Part shown: positions 54,250 to 61,981 of the stretch, piece after piece
How positions within the stretch are numbered: position 1 is the stretch's first letter
Layout: each line of letters opens with the position of its first letter
From: Spirochaetales bacterium
GTDB taxonomy: Bacteria; Spirochaetota; Spirochaetia; SZUA-6; DRHE01
Direction of reading: 5' to 3'
Assembly (NCBI GenBank): GCA_030615505.1
Contig: JAUWZD010000011.1
Location: 1-61,981, forward strand
DNA: 61,981 nt
The notes under the pieces: generated by a model
Databases searched by the model: none
What the model was told of the DNA's origin: nothing
Seen by the model: only the letters and a program-made list of their open reading frames with translations
Made by a program: the position numbers and the translations under genes

Positions 54250-56444
54250 TAGTACTTTACTATTGCGGCTGCCACTAGAAAACAGAAACGGTCGAGTGGT
54301 ATTAATTGAGTATTGGTTAAAGCTTTAATCAGAATCGAGGGAATGCTCTTACTATCTTCGCGAAGTTCCAAACTTTTAAGAAGCTTCCCTGCCGATATTA
54401 CGAAATTTTTCCTGTTTCTCGGCAGAAGCTCAAGGAGTTTCCTGATCATTTCCCTGGTCTCTACAGATGCCTTACCGGAGGCTGTAATATCATTTAACAT
54501 GGAGATTCCAGTATTGCTCTTTTCTAAGAAAGCCGTATAGCATGGATAGAACCATTCACCCATGCCCATAATTCCTGCCACAGAAAGGATAATCTCATCT
54601 CTAATATAGGGAGAGATTTTTTTCTCCATTTTTGTCAGCAGCAGGGAAATGGATTCTGGCTTCTTATAGATTTCTAAGGCAACCGCGCCGTGTATTATGA
54701 GCCTCGGGTTGCTCGTATTGAGAATAATATCCTCAACGGCGGCTATACTCTCCCGGTCATTCAGACGGGCCAGGGAAACCATACATTTGCCGCTTAAAAA
54801 ATAATCTTCTGATCTTAAGGATTTTCTGAGTATTTTCCTTGCCTCAAAAATCTGTTTTTTCCCCAGGACATCGGCTGCAAGATAGGCAGTGGTAAAACTA
54901 TGGTTCTTGACTTCCGATATGAGTGCACGGGTCACATTACTGTCTGTTGGAAGTTTCTCTAAGGCTGCCAGGGCCTCTGCTCGAATTGTAAATCGAGGAG
55001 ATCTAAGTTTTGATAATATTTCATGTATTGAAAGACCGGAGTGAGAGTCGGCTATGGCCCGGATGGCGCCCTTCTCCTCTGAAATGCTCCTGGACTTACT
55101 CAATCGGTGAAGCAGGCTGATAGCTCGTATATCCCTGGGAGAAAAGATAACGGACAGGGTATCCTTTATTGAGTATGCTCCAATACTGGCCATATTGTTG
55201 ATGAGAAAGAGAATTATGATAAATAAACAGGCGATAGAGCCGAAGTATATTCTGAAAACATCAGCTTCCCCGGCCGGATATAAGCCCTGAAGAGCTTGAA
55301 GAACAGCGCCGCCCAGTGTGGATCCGATTCCTCCGGCCAGCCCCTGGGTCAGGTAAAAAATGACTCCGAGGTTGAGTCTTTCCTCGGGCTTTATTGCTGT
55401 TAAAAAATAGGTCTGCCCCGCATTCAGGATGCCGAAATGGCCCATGCTGTGAAAGAAAAAAATAGCCGAAGCAAAAATCCAGATAGCCTTACCGGACATT
55501 CCACCTGGAGAGAGAATCATGGGTATGACCGTCAGGGTCAGGATGCCGGCATATATAAAATAGAGGGGTTTTGCCCCGAGCTTATCTATCATAAAACCAC
55601 TGGCCAGGGCCATAGTAAGGGCACCCAGGCTTCCGACAACGGTAAATAAAATAATGGTGCTGTCTCCCTGGTGATATATATTTTTTATGTACACAATGAG
55701 AAAGGGGGTAATCATGAAAATGGCTAAAGAGGTCAGGAAATGAATTATAATAAATTTTTTAAATGGACCCTGTTTTAGAGATCTCAAGAAGCCGGCCCAG
55801 AGGTTTTCAGACAGACTCCGTCGTACGACCCCGGGCTCCGGAAGTGAAAAAATTATAGATGCGGCAATGATTCCGGTAGTAATTCCGAAAATAACGAACA
55901 GGATATATATATAAAGGGGAGCAGCCGGTCCCAGGATGAAAGCCATGGCTATACCCAGAGCCAAAAGGACCAGGTTCTGTATGGCCTGTACACGGGCTAA
56001 AAAAGCCCCCCGATCCTTCTCCGAGGCCATCTCTCCAACTATGGGATTATAGCCTGTAATGGCAATACCTCTTGCCACGTTAAATCCAAGTACGCTTAAG
56101 GTGATCAAAGACAGGGCCAGGAGCGGTAATCCACGGGAAGCAAAGAATGGGGAGAGCAGCACGGGCAGCATCATCAGATATCGTATCAACCAGAACCTGC
56201 CCATCAGCTTGACCATGCCCAGGCGTGGTACCAGCATGCGACCGATGAGCATGCACAGGTAGGCGGAATACATGAAGGAAGAGAGCAAGCCTATTAAGAA
56301 GCTGCTCGCTCCCAGCCTTAAGGCATACAGAGTAATAATATTTCCGCTTAAAAGAGAAAAGGAAATTACATTGAAAATAGCGAATATATAGAATTTGCCC
56401 CTGGCCCTGGATATTTCACCGGGGGTCAGGGTTGTTTCTTTCAT
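54240..56444 (-). CDS. major facilitator superfamily transporter fused to HEAT repeats
   Basis: 734 residues from ATG 56444 (GTG 56474 is an alternative). Residues up to about 430 contain some 12 hydrophobic segments (e.g. YALRLGASSFLIGLLSSFMYSA, LFTVVGSLGALTMALASGFMID) typical of MFS; the remaining ~300 residues are soluble HEAT-like repeats (AIRAIADSHSGLSIHEILSKLRS, ALAALEKLPTDSNVTRALISEVK, GAVALEIYKKPESISLLLTKMEK). The repeats should lie in the cytoplasm and probably act as a regulatory or interaction platform. Substrate unknown. Convergent with the receiver-ATP-grasp gene. Confidence 0.83.
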   Translation of the reverse strand: MKETTLTPGEISRARGKFYIFAIFNVISFSLLSGNIITLYALRLGASSFLIGLLSSFMYSAYLCMLIGRMLVPRLGMVKLMGRFWLIRYLMMLPVLLSPFFASRGLPLLALSLITLSVLGFNVARGIAITGYNPIVGEMASEKDRGAFLARVQAIQNLVLLALGIAMAFILGPAAPLYIYILFVIFGITTGIIAASIIFSLPEPGVVRRSLSENLWAGFLRSLKQGPFKKFIIIHFLTSLAIFMITPFLIVYIKNIYHQGDSTIILFTVVGSLGALTMALASGFMIDKLGAKPLYFIYAGILTLTVIPMILSPGGMSGKAIWIFASAIFFFHSMGHFGILNAGQTYFLTAIKPEERLNLGVIFYLTQGLAGGIGSTLGGAVLQALQGLYPAGEADVFRIYFGSIACLFIIILFLINNMASIGAYSIKDTLSVIFSPRDIRAISLLHRLSKSRSISEEKGAIRAIADSHSGLSIHEILSKLRSPRFTIRAEALAALEKLPTDSNVTRALISEVKNHSFTTAYLAADVLGKKQIFEARKILRKSLRSEDYFLSGKCMVSLARLNDRESIAAVEDIILNTSNPRLIIHGAVALEIYKKPESISLLLTKMEKKISPYIRDEIILSVAGIMGMGEWFYPCYTAFLEKSNTGISMLNDITASGKASVETREMIRKLLELLPRNRKNFVISAGKLLKSLELREDSKSIPSILIKALTNTQLIPLDRFCFLVAAAIVKYYHL

Positions 56445-56542
56445 CACCAAAGATAATACTTCAGTTCTCCACACACTGACAACCGGAAAATCCCAAGGAA
56501 CTGTGCCTTAAGCCTGTATCCGGTTCATTTCCATGATTCTGC

Positions 56543-56571
56543 TTGACTATGAGCAATCTCTCGAATATTTT
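56543..56571 (+). promoter_or_regulatory. sigma-70 promoter of the ACP operon
   Basis: TTGACT, 17 bases, TATTTT. Transcription should start near 56578, some 38 nt before the GTG of the acyl carrier protein. Confidence 0.65.
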
Positions 56572-56615
56572 AAGAAGACATTTTCAATCAGTAACAGCAG
56601 ATAAGGGAGGATGAA

Positions 56616-56873
56616 GTGGAAAAAGCAGAAGTTGAAGCAAGGATAAAAAAAGTGATTGCCAGGGTGCTCGCCCTTGATGAAGATGAGATTACTCAAGAAG
56701 CCAATTTCATTTTTGATTTAGGGGCCGACTCCATGCAGAGTCTTGAGCTTGTAGCTGCATTTGAAGAAGAGTTTGATATTGAAATGGAAGAGGATGAGGC
56801 ATTAAGTGCACAGACTGTTTCTGAAGCGGTTGATTTCGTCGCGAAAATACTGGCTAAAGCTAAAAAGGAATAA
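56616..56873 (+). CDS. acyl carrier protein
   Basis: 85 residues, acidic, with the 4'-phosphopantetheine attachment serine in LGADSMQSLELVAAFEEEF. GTG start with GGGAGG upstream. ACP of the fatty-acid type, but the neighbours are not the fab genes; instead an ADP-forming acyl-CoA synthetase starts 2 bases after its stop. It may therefore be a dedicated carrier, although it could also be a general acpP. Confidence 0.92.
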   Translation: MEKAEVEARIKKVIARVLALDEDEITQEANFIFDLGADSMQSLELVAAFEEEFDIEMEEDEALSAQTVSEAVDFVAKILAKAKKE

Positions 56874-56875
56874 AT

Positions 56876-59035
56876 GTGTCCGGGATTAAATATAAAAGTA
56901 AAGAGCAGATAGAGAGAATTTTTTATCCCGAATCTGTTGCTGTGGTAGGCGCAAATAGGGTTAAGGGCACTGTTCCCTACGACATGCTGCATAATATTCT
57001 AAAGGATAATTATAAGGGTACAGTATTTCCGGTAAGTCCCAGGGAAAAATCTATAGCCGGAGTTAAGGCTTATAAGTATGTGATTGATATTGAAGATGAA
57101 GTAGATATGGCGATTTTAGTTTTCCCAAGCTCAGTATGCCACCTGGCCCTGGAGCAGTGCGGAGAAAAGGGTGTTAAGTCCGCCATAATTATTTCCGCAG
57201 GTTTTAGAGAAATCGGGGGAGACGGTGTACAGAGAGAGAAACGAATAAAGGAAATTGCGGATAAGTACGGGATCTCCTTTATTGGGCCTAATTGTCTGGG
57301 AATCATCAACACGGATCCGGGTTGTAATTTGAATGCCTCTTTTGCCAGGAATATGCCTGAAAATGGTAATATTGCCTTTCTGTCCCAAAGTGGTGCTCTA
57401 TGTACGGCAGTATTGGATTATGCCAGGGCAAAACATATCGGATTCTCAAAGTTTGTAAGTTTTGGGAATAAGGCAGATGTCAGTGAAATAGACCTTCTAT
57501 ATTATCTTAAAGATGATCCCAAAACCAAAGTAATTCTTCTGTATCTGGAAGAGGTAAGCGATGGCCGCTCCTTGATGAAAGTATCGAGGAAGATTATCAG
57601 AGAGAGTGGAAAGCCTATATTAATTCTTAAGTCAGGAAGAACAGATGAAGGCGCCTCGGCCGCAGCTTCTCATACAGGCTCTCTAGCCGGCAGCGATGAT
57701 GTGTGTGACGCCGCCTTTACGCAGGCTGGTATTATTCGATGTGATACGATAGAAGACATGTTCAACTTTGCAATAGGACTTGTCTATCAACCCCTTCCAA
57801 GGGGTAACCGGGTGGCCATTATCACAAATGCCGGCGGACCTGGAGTACTTGCCACGGATATGACTATTAAAGAGAATCTGTCACTGGCAAGGTTCTCCGA
57901 GAAAGCCAAAGAGGTTTTAAAAAAGAGTTTGCCCGGAACAGCCAACATATGTAATCCTGTAGATGTTATCGGTGATGCCAGGGTGGATCGGTATAATGTA
58001 GCTTTGTCATCAGTATTACAGGATGAGAATGTAGATGGAGCATTAGTCATCCTGACGCCACAATCTATGACGGATATCAAGGCTATAGCAGAAGAAATAT
58101 GCAGGATATCCTGTTGTTACAATAAACCGGTATATGCCTCGTTTATGGGGGAATCTGATGTATCTATTGGAGTGGATATTTTGCAGAGAAGAAAGATCCC
58201 ACATTATCAACTACCGGAAAATATGTGCAAGGCCTTTGCTCGCTCCTATAGATTTAATAGACAGCTCAAGAAGGAATATACGGCAGCCGTTGTATTTAAG
58301 GACGTGGATACGGATAGGGCACATACAATTTTGAACGAGGCAATTATGAATGACAGGTGGTTTTTATCGGAAGCGGAAACGGTAAATATAATGGAAGCTT
58401 ATAAAATGCCCGTGCTGCCCGGCATCCTGGCCGTATCTGAGAAAGATGTAGGTAGAATAGCTGGGAGCTTGGGGTATCCGGTAGTTATGAAAGTCTCATC
58501 CGAAAAAATAGTTCATAAATCCGATGTGGGGGGTGTCATTCTGAATATCAGAGATGGGAAGGAAGCAGAAGCTGCATATCAGACTATACTGAACAAAGTA
58601 AGCAGAACGGTACCTGATGCCAGGATCAATGGGGTATTTATTCAGAAAATGGCAGCGGAGGGAGAAGAGGTTATTCTGGGACTGAAGAGAGATCCTTCTT
58701 TCGGCTCTGTGATCATGTTTGGATTGGGGGGAATATTTGTAGAGATATTCAGGGATGTGAGCTTCAGAGTTGCTCCGATTGAAAAGAACGAGGTAGCAGG
58801 TATGGTTCAGGATATTAAATCATATCCTATTCTGACAGGTGTGAGGGGTAGGAGTGAGAAGGACTTAGAGAGCCTGAAGGAATGCATACAGAGACTTTCC
58901 CAGCTTGCTGTGGAATGTACTCAGATAAGCGAGTTGGATATCAATCCTTTGATTGTAATGGATAGAGGAAAAGGATGTTATGTAACAGACATAAAAATTA
59001 TGCTTGGGACAGAAAGGAGAAAATCATGCGGATAA
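56876..59035 (+). CDS. ADP-forming acyl/acetyl-CoA synthetase, fused alpha-beta
   Basis: 719 residues: CoA-binding domain ([23 protein letters not shown]), succinyl-CoA ligase-like domains with the phospho-His in ASHTGSLAG, and an ATP-grasp domain near the C-terminus ([44 protein letters not shown]). Makes acyl-CoA with ATP to ADP conversion, or runs backwards to form ATP from acetyl-CoA in fermentation. GTG start two bases after the ACP stop; the end overlaps nagB by 10 bases. The alpha-beta order is usual for bacterial fused ACD. Confidence 0.9.
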   Translation: MSGIKYKSKEQIERIFYPESVAVVGANRVKGTVPYDMLHNILKDNYKGTVFPVSPREKSIAGVKAYKYVIDIEDEVDMAILVFPSSVCHLALEQCGEKGVKSAIIISAGFREIGGDGVQREKRIKEIADKYGISFIGPNCLGIINTDPGCNLNASFARNMPENGNIAFLSQSGALCTAVLDYARAKHIGFSKFVSFGNKADVSEIDLLYYLKDDPKTKVILLYLEEVSDGRSLMKVSRKIIRESGKPILILKSGRTDEGASAAASHTGSLAGSDDVCDAAFTQAGIIRCDTIEDMFNFAIGLVYQPLPRGNRVAIITNAGGPGVLATDMTIKENLSLARFSEKAKEVLKKSLPGTANICNPVDVIGDARVDRYNVALSSVLQDENVDGALVILTPQSMTDIKAIAEEICRISCCYNKPVYASFMGESDVSIGVDILQRRKIPHYQLPENMCKAFARSYRFNRQLKKEYTAAVVFKDVDTDRAHTILNEAIMNDRWFLSEAETVNIMEAYKMPVLPGILAVSEKDVGRIAGSLGYPVVMKVSSEKIVHKSDVGGVILNIRDGKEAEAAYQTILNKVSRTVPDARINGVFIQKMAAEGEEVILGLKRDPSFGSVIMFGLGGIFVEIFRDVSFRVAPIEKNEVAGMVQDIKSYPILTGVRGRSEKDLESLKECIQRLSQLAVECTQISELDINPLIVMDRGKGCYVTDIKIMLGTERRKSCG

Positions 59036-59835
59036 TTATCCATGAAAATTATTCGGCTTTAAGCAAATGGGTTGCTTACTATGTAGCCGGGAGGATTAAT
59101 TCCTTTAAATCTACAGAGAATAAACTGTTTGTTCTAGGGCTGCCTACAGGCTCCTCACCTATAGGCACTTATGAGCATCTTGTGGACCTTCATGAGCACG
59201 GCAAAGTGTCCTTTGAGAACGTGGTTACCTTTAATATGGATGAGTATGTTAATCTGCCTGAGGATCATCCGGCGAGCTATCATTATTTTATGCAGCACCA
59301 TCTGTTCAGTCATATCGACATCCCTCCTGAGAATGTAAATATATTAAATGGTAATGCAGTCGATTTGGAAAAGGAATGTGATGAGTATGAAAGGAAAATT
59401 AAGGAGCTTGGAGGGATTCGCCTGTTCTTAGGGGGCATAGGTGCGGATGGACATATAGCATTTAATGAGCCAGGATCATCATTGTCTTCAAGAACGAGAG
59501 TCAAGACCCTTAACTATGACACTAAGCTTGAGAATTCAAGGTTCTTTGATAATGATATAAGCAATGTGCCCGGTACTGCTTTGACAGTGGGTGTCGGTAC
59601 CGTGATGGATTCAGAAGAGATCCTGATTATTGTCAGCGGACATAAGAAGGCAAGAGCGCTGCAGATGGCAGTTGAGGAAGGTGTAAGCCACATGTGGACG
59701 GTATCCGTATTACAGCTTCATAAGAAGAGTATGATTGTATGTGACGAGGACGCCACGGAGGAACTTAAGGTTGGAACAGTAAAATACTTTAAAGACATTG
59801 AGCAGGATAATATCAAGCATCTGCCGGAAGTATAG
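59026..59835 (+). CDS. nagB: glucosamine-6-phosphate deaminase
   Basis: 269 residues from ATG 59026 (GGAGAAAATC upstream); an in-frame TTG at 58975 is rejected because it would enter the synthetase gene. NagB signatures: [38 protein letters not shown] (catalytic Asp/Glu) and [20 protein letters not shown]. Converts glucosamine-6-P to fructose-6-P plus ammonia. Length and motifs are canonical. Overlaps the acyl-CoA synthetase gene, precedes the DUF4954 gene by 7 bp. Confidence 0.95.
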   Translation: MRIIIHENYSALSKWVAYYVAGRINSFKSTENKLFVLGLPTGSSPIGTYEHLVDLHEHGKVSFENVVTFNMDEYVNLPEDHPASYHYFMQHHLFSHIDIPPENVNILNGNAVDLEKECDEYERKIKELGGIRLFLGGIGADGHIAFNEPGSSLSSRTRVKTLNYDTKLENSRFFDNDISNVPGTALTVGVGTVMDSEEILIIVSGHKKARALQMAVEEGVSHMWTVSVLQLHKKSMIVCDEDATEELKVGTVKYFKDIEQDNIKHLPEV

Positions 59836-59842
59836 AACAGAT

Positions 59843-61846
59843 ATGAGCTTAAGAAAATTAACAGAATCAGAAATAAAGGACCTGGAAAGGCAGGGGTGCT
59901 CTTCAGAAAGCTGGGAGAGCATCAGTGTTTCGGCGTACTTTAATCCGGAGCGCATCCGCAGTGTCAGTTTCAGCGGCCGCATTTCTATCGGTCGCCTGGA
60001 AAAGAGAATTTCCCTACCCGGGGGAACAGAAAAACCCTGCGGACTCTATAACAGCATGATTCACAACTGCAGTTTTGGAGACAATATCTGTATCTCCTCC
60101 GTCAACTATCTTGCCAATTATGATATTGGGGAAGATGTTTTAGTGGACAATGTGGATTCCCTGGTAGTGGACGGGAAAAGCGCTTTCGGCAACGGCACAG
60201 AGATAGACATCTTGAATGAAGCAGGCGGGCGATCACTTAAAATATTTGACCGCTTATCCTCTCAAATCGCTTACCTTTATGTTCTATACAGGCATAATGA
60301 GAGCCTTATAAAAACGCTTGAGACAATGATTGATCAGTATGTGAAGTCCAGGATATCCGCTAGAGGCTTGTTGGGTCGGGGATGCAGCATTTTAAACAGC
60401 TCCGTTTTACGCAACCTGGTAGTCGGCCCTTATGCTATAGTCAACGGAGCCCTGCATCTGGAAGACGGCACAATTGACAGCTGCACTGAAGATCCGATTT
60501 TTATAGGTGAGGGAGTTATTGCCAGGCATTTCATTATACTTTCCGGATCGAAGATAATGGATTCATCCATTATAGAGTCCTGTTTCATAGGCCAGGGTGT
60601 TACGATTGGAAAGCAGTACTCTGCAGAGAATTCGGCCTTTTTCGCCAATTGTGAAGGATTCCACGGTGAAGCCGCCTTAGTATTCGCCGGACCGTATACG
60701 GTCTCTCATCATAAGTCCACTCTGATGATCGCGGGGTTATTCTCTTTTTATAATGCGGGCAGTGGAACTAATCAGAGCAATCATATGTATAAACTCGGAC
60801 CCGTGCACCAGGGCATACTGGAGCGGGGTTGCAAGACAGGCTCTTATTCCTACATGATCTGGCCCTGCCGGGTAGGCCCCTTTTCGGCAGTGATCGGCAA
60901 ACACGGCAGTAATTTTGATACATCCGATTTTCCATTCTCCTATATAACAGAAAAGGAAGGTATAAGTGTTCTTACTCCTGCTATGAACCTTCTTTCGGTT
61001 GGGAGCCGTCGGGATAGCGAAAAATGGCCGGCCAGAGATAGAAGAAAGTCAGCCCGGAAGCTCGATATAATCAATTTTGGCTACTTAAACCCCTACACGG
61101 TAGGAAGAATGGTGAACGGATCAGAGAAGCTTTTGGATCTCCATGCTGCGGCGCTGGAAGCGAAAACAAAGGAGTTTGTCACCTATAAGGGAGTTCATAT
61201 TCGCAGGCTTATGCTCAAGATATGTTCCCGCTATTATGAGATGGGTGTTAAGGTTTTTCTGGGCAGTTGTCTGCATGCACGCCTGGATAAGCTCTCTAAT
61301 AGGGAGGCAGGCAGAAGAGTCAGCATGGAAGTTGTAAAAGAGGCTTTAGCCCCGAATAACAGGGAAGGAGTATGCGACTGGGTGGATCTGTGCGGATTAA
61401 TCGCGCCTTCAGAGTCAGTAGAGAAGCTTGTGGATGCGGTAGCGGATGCAAAAATTAAGGATCTGGATGAGCTCTCCGCAGAGCTTAAGAGGATACACGA
61501 AAACTATGACGAAGCTGAATGGTCCTGGTGCCTCAATCTTTTGGAAACCCGCCTGGGTGTGAAACTTGAGGATTTTACTTCTCAGCACCTGTCCGGGATA
61601 GTCACGGACTGGAAGCAAAATACTATAAAGCTTAATAATCTGATTAAAGAGGACGCCCTGAAGGAATATAATGCTTCTGCCATGATCGGTTACGGTATTG
61701 ACGGTGGAGAGACTGAGAGAGAGAAGGATTTTATAGCTGTTAGAGGCACCTATGAAGATAACAGGTTTGTTAAACAGATAGAGGAGGATTCTAAAAACGT
61801 AGAAGAGAAAGCCGAGGCTTTATTAGGATTACTAGACGCCCTATAG
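59843..61846 (+). CDS. DUF4954-family left-handed beta-helix protein
   Basis: 667 residues from ATG 59843 (an in-frame start at 59798 would overlap nagB). The N-terminal 400 residues contain hexapeptide-type turns of a left-handed beta helix (SFGDNICISSVNYLANYDIGEDVLVDNVDSLVVDGKSAFGNGT, GRGCSILNSSVLRNLVVGPYAIVNGALHLEDG), like GlmU or acyltransferases, followed by a helical C-terminal part. I recognise it as a DUF4954-type protein, common in Bacteroidetes and spirochaetes. An acyl- or nucleotidyltransferase-type role on an amino sugar is an inference from the fold and the nagB neighbour. Confidence 0.82.
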   Translation: MSLRKLTESEIKDLERQGCSSESWESISVSAYFNPERIRSVSFSGRISIGRLEKRISLPGGTEKPCGLYNSMIHNCSFGDNICISSVNYLANYDIGEDVLVDNVDSLVVDGKSAFGNGTEIDILNEAGGRSLKIFDRLSSQIAYLYVLYRHNESLIKTLETMIDQYVKSRISARGLLGRGCSILNSSVLRNLVVGPYAIVNGALHLEDGTIDSCTEDPIFIGEGVIARHFIILSGSKIMDSSIIESCFIGQGVTIGKQYSAENSAFFANCEGFHGEAALVFAGPYTVSHHKSTLMIAGLFSFYNAGSGTNQSNHMYKLGPVHQGILERGCKTGSYSYMIWPCRVGPFSAVIGKHGSNFDTSDFPFSYITEKEGISVLTPAMNLLSVGSRRDSEKWPARDRRKSARKLDIINFGYLNPYTVGRMVNGSEKLLDLHAAALEAKTKEFVTYKGVHIRRLMLKICSRYYEMGVKVFLGSCLHARLDKLSNREAGRRVSMEVVKEALAPNNREGVCDWVDLCGLIAPSESVEKLVDAVADAKIKDLDELSAELKRIHENYDEAEWSWCLNLLETRLGVKLEDFTSQHLSGIVTDWKQNTIKLNNLIKEDALKEYNASAMIGYGIDGGETEREKDFIAVRGTYEDNRFVKQIEEDSKNVEEKAEALLGLLDAL

Positions 61847-61873
61847 AGTGGGAAACTTCGCTATATTCTTTTC

Positions 61874-61981
61874 TCAGGGGAATATTCCGCGTTCTTTATA
61901 GACCTTTTCCAGTCTTGACAGAGCGATTATATAGGCGGCTGTACGCCAGTCGGTTTCATAATCATTGACTCTTCCATGTAC
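61874..61981 (-). CDS. glutamate/leucine dehydrogenase family protein, C-terminal fragment
   Basis: The minus strand encodes VHGRVNDYETDWRTAAYIIALSRLEKVYKERGIFP followed by TGA at 61874-61876, the C-terminal signature (RTAAY) of the Glu/Leu/Phe/Val dehydrogenase family, distinct from the NADP-type gdhA at 49850. The rest of the gene lies beyond the window. Confidence 0.75.
   Translation of the reverse strand, partial: VHGRVNDYETDWRTAAYIIALSRLEKVYKERGIFP

Overview
The window is from a spirochaete, probably a Treponema/Spirochaeta-like member of the Spirochaetota. The best evidence is the flagellar content: two FlaB-type core flagellins with the periplasmic-flagellin termini (starting MIINHN, ending PQ(S/T)VLQLL), and two blocks whose gene order I recall from Treponema pallidum, flgN-flgK-flgL-fliW-csrA and flaG-fliD-(unknown)-PilZ-tsaE-tsaB. 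Here the two blocks lie next to each other and converge at about 9.0 kb. The rest is ordinary chromosome with one accessory-looking catabolic region. I see no phage, intact insertion sequence, CRISPR array, tRNA or rRNA.

Layout. 0-4.6 kb: a sigma-54 activator followed by a near-perfect -24/-12 promoter and a sugar-type ABC importer (lipoprotein plus two permeases, no ATPase). 4.6-9.0 kb: plus-strand flagellar hook-junction operon ending in fliW and csrA. 9.0-16.9 kb: minus-strand tsaB, tsaE, PilZ protein, unknown, fliD, flaG and two flagellin genes. Both flagellin leaders carry a hairpin that presents AAGGAT in its loop, a textbook CsrA site, so sensor (FliW), repressor (CsrA) and target (flagellin mRNA) are all visible here. 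16.9-17.6 kb: a flagellin leader with a possible 16-codon ORF, then about 0.5 kb of decayed coding DNA. 17.6-29.7 kb: a minus-strand catabolic region with a second ABC importer, IclR regulator, M55 and M20 peptidases, class III aminotransferase and several oxidoreductases; its substrate is unknown.

30-39.3 kb: a PlzA-like PilZ protein, a PfkB kinase, a receiver-histidine kinase, a 6S RNA candidate directly downstream of zapA, a coiled-coil gene, the rplT-rpmI-infC translation block, a HEAT-repeat/class III cyclase protein and a ferritin-like protein. 39.4-48.1 kb: ileS, a lipoprotein, an FmdB zinc ribbon, thiI with a cysteine desulfurase, an ArsR regulator and an SLBB export protein. 48.2-51.2 kb: a coupled cluster of a membrane protein, a HypA-like protein, an Mrp/MinD-type ATPase and NADP-type glutamate dehydrogenase. 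51.3-56.5 kb: a double-receiver/PPDK_N protein and an MFS-HEAT fusion. 56.5-61.8 kb: an operon of acyl carrier protein, ADP-forming acyl-CoA synthetase, NagB and a DUF4954 beta-helix protein. At the right edge is the C-terminal end of a second glutamate dehydrogenase on the minus strand.

Themes: the flagellar blocks pair structural genes with their post-transcriptional regulators; both ABC operons have a terminator-like hairpin between the binding-protein and permease genes, which would favour excess binding protein; and several signalling proteins are fusions with HEAT repeats or receivers. All calls come from reading the sequence and from family knowledge; no database search was run.
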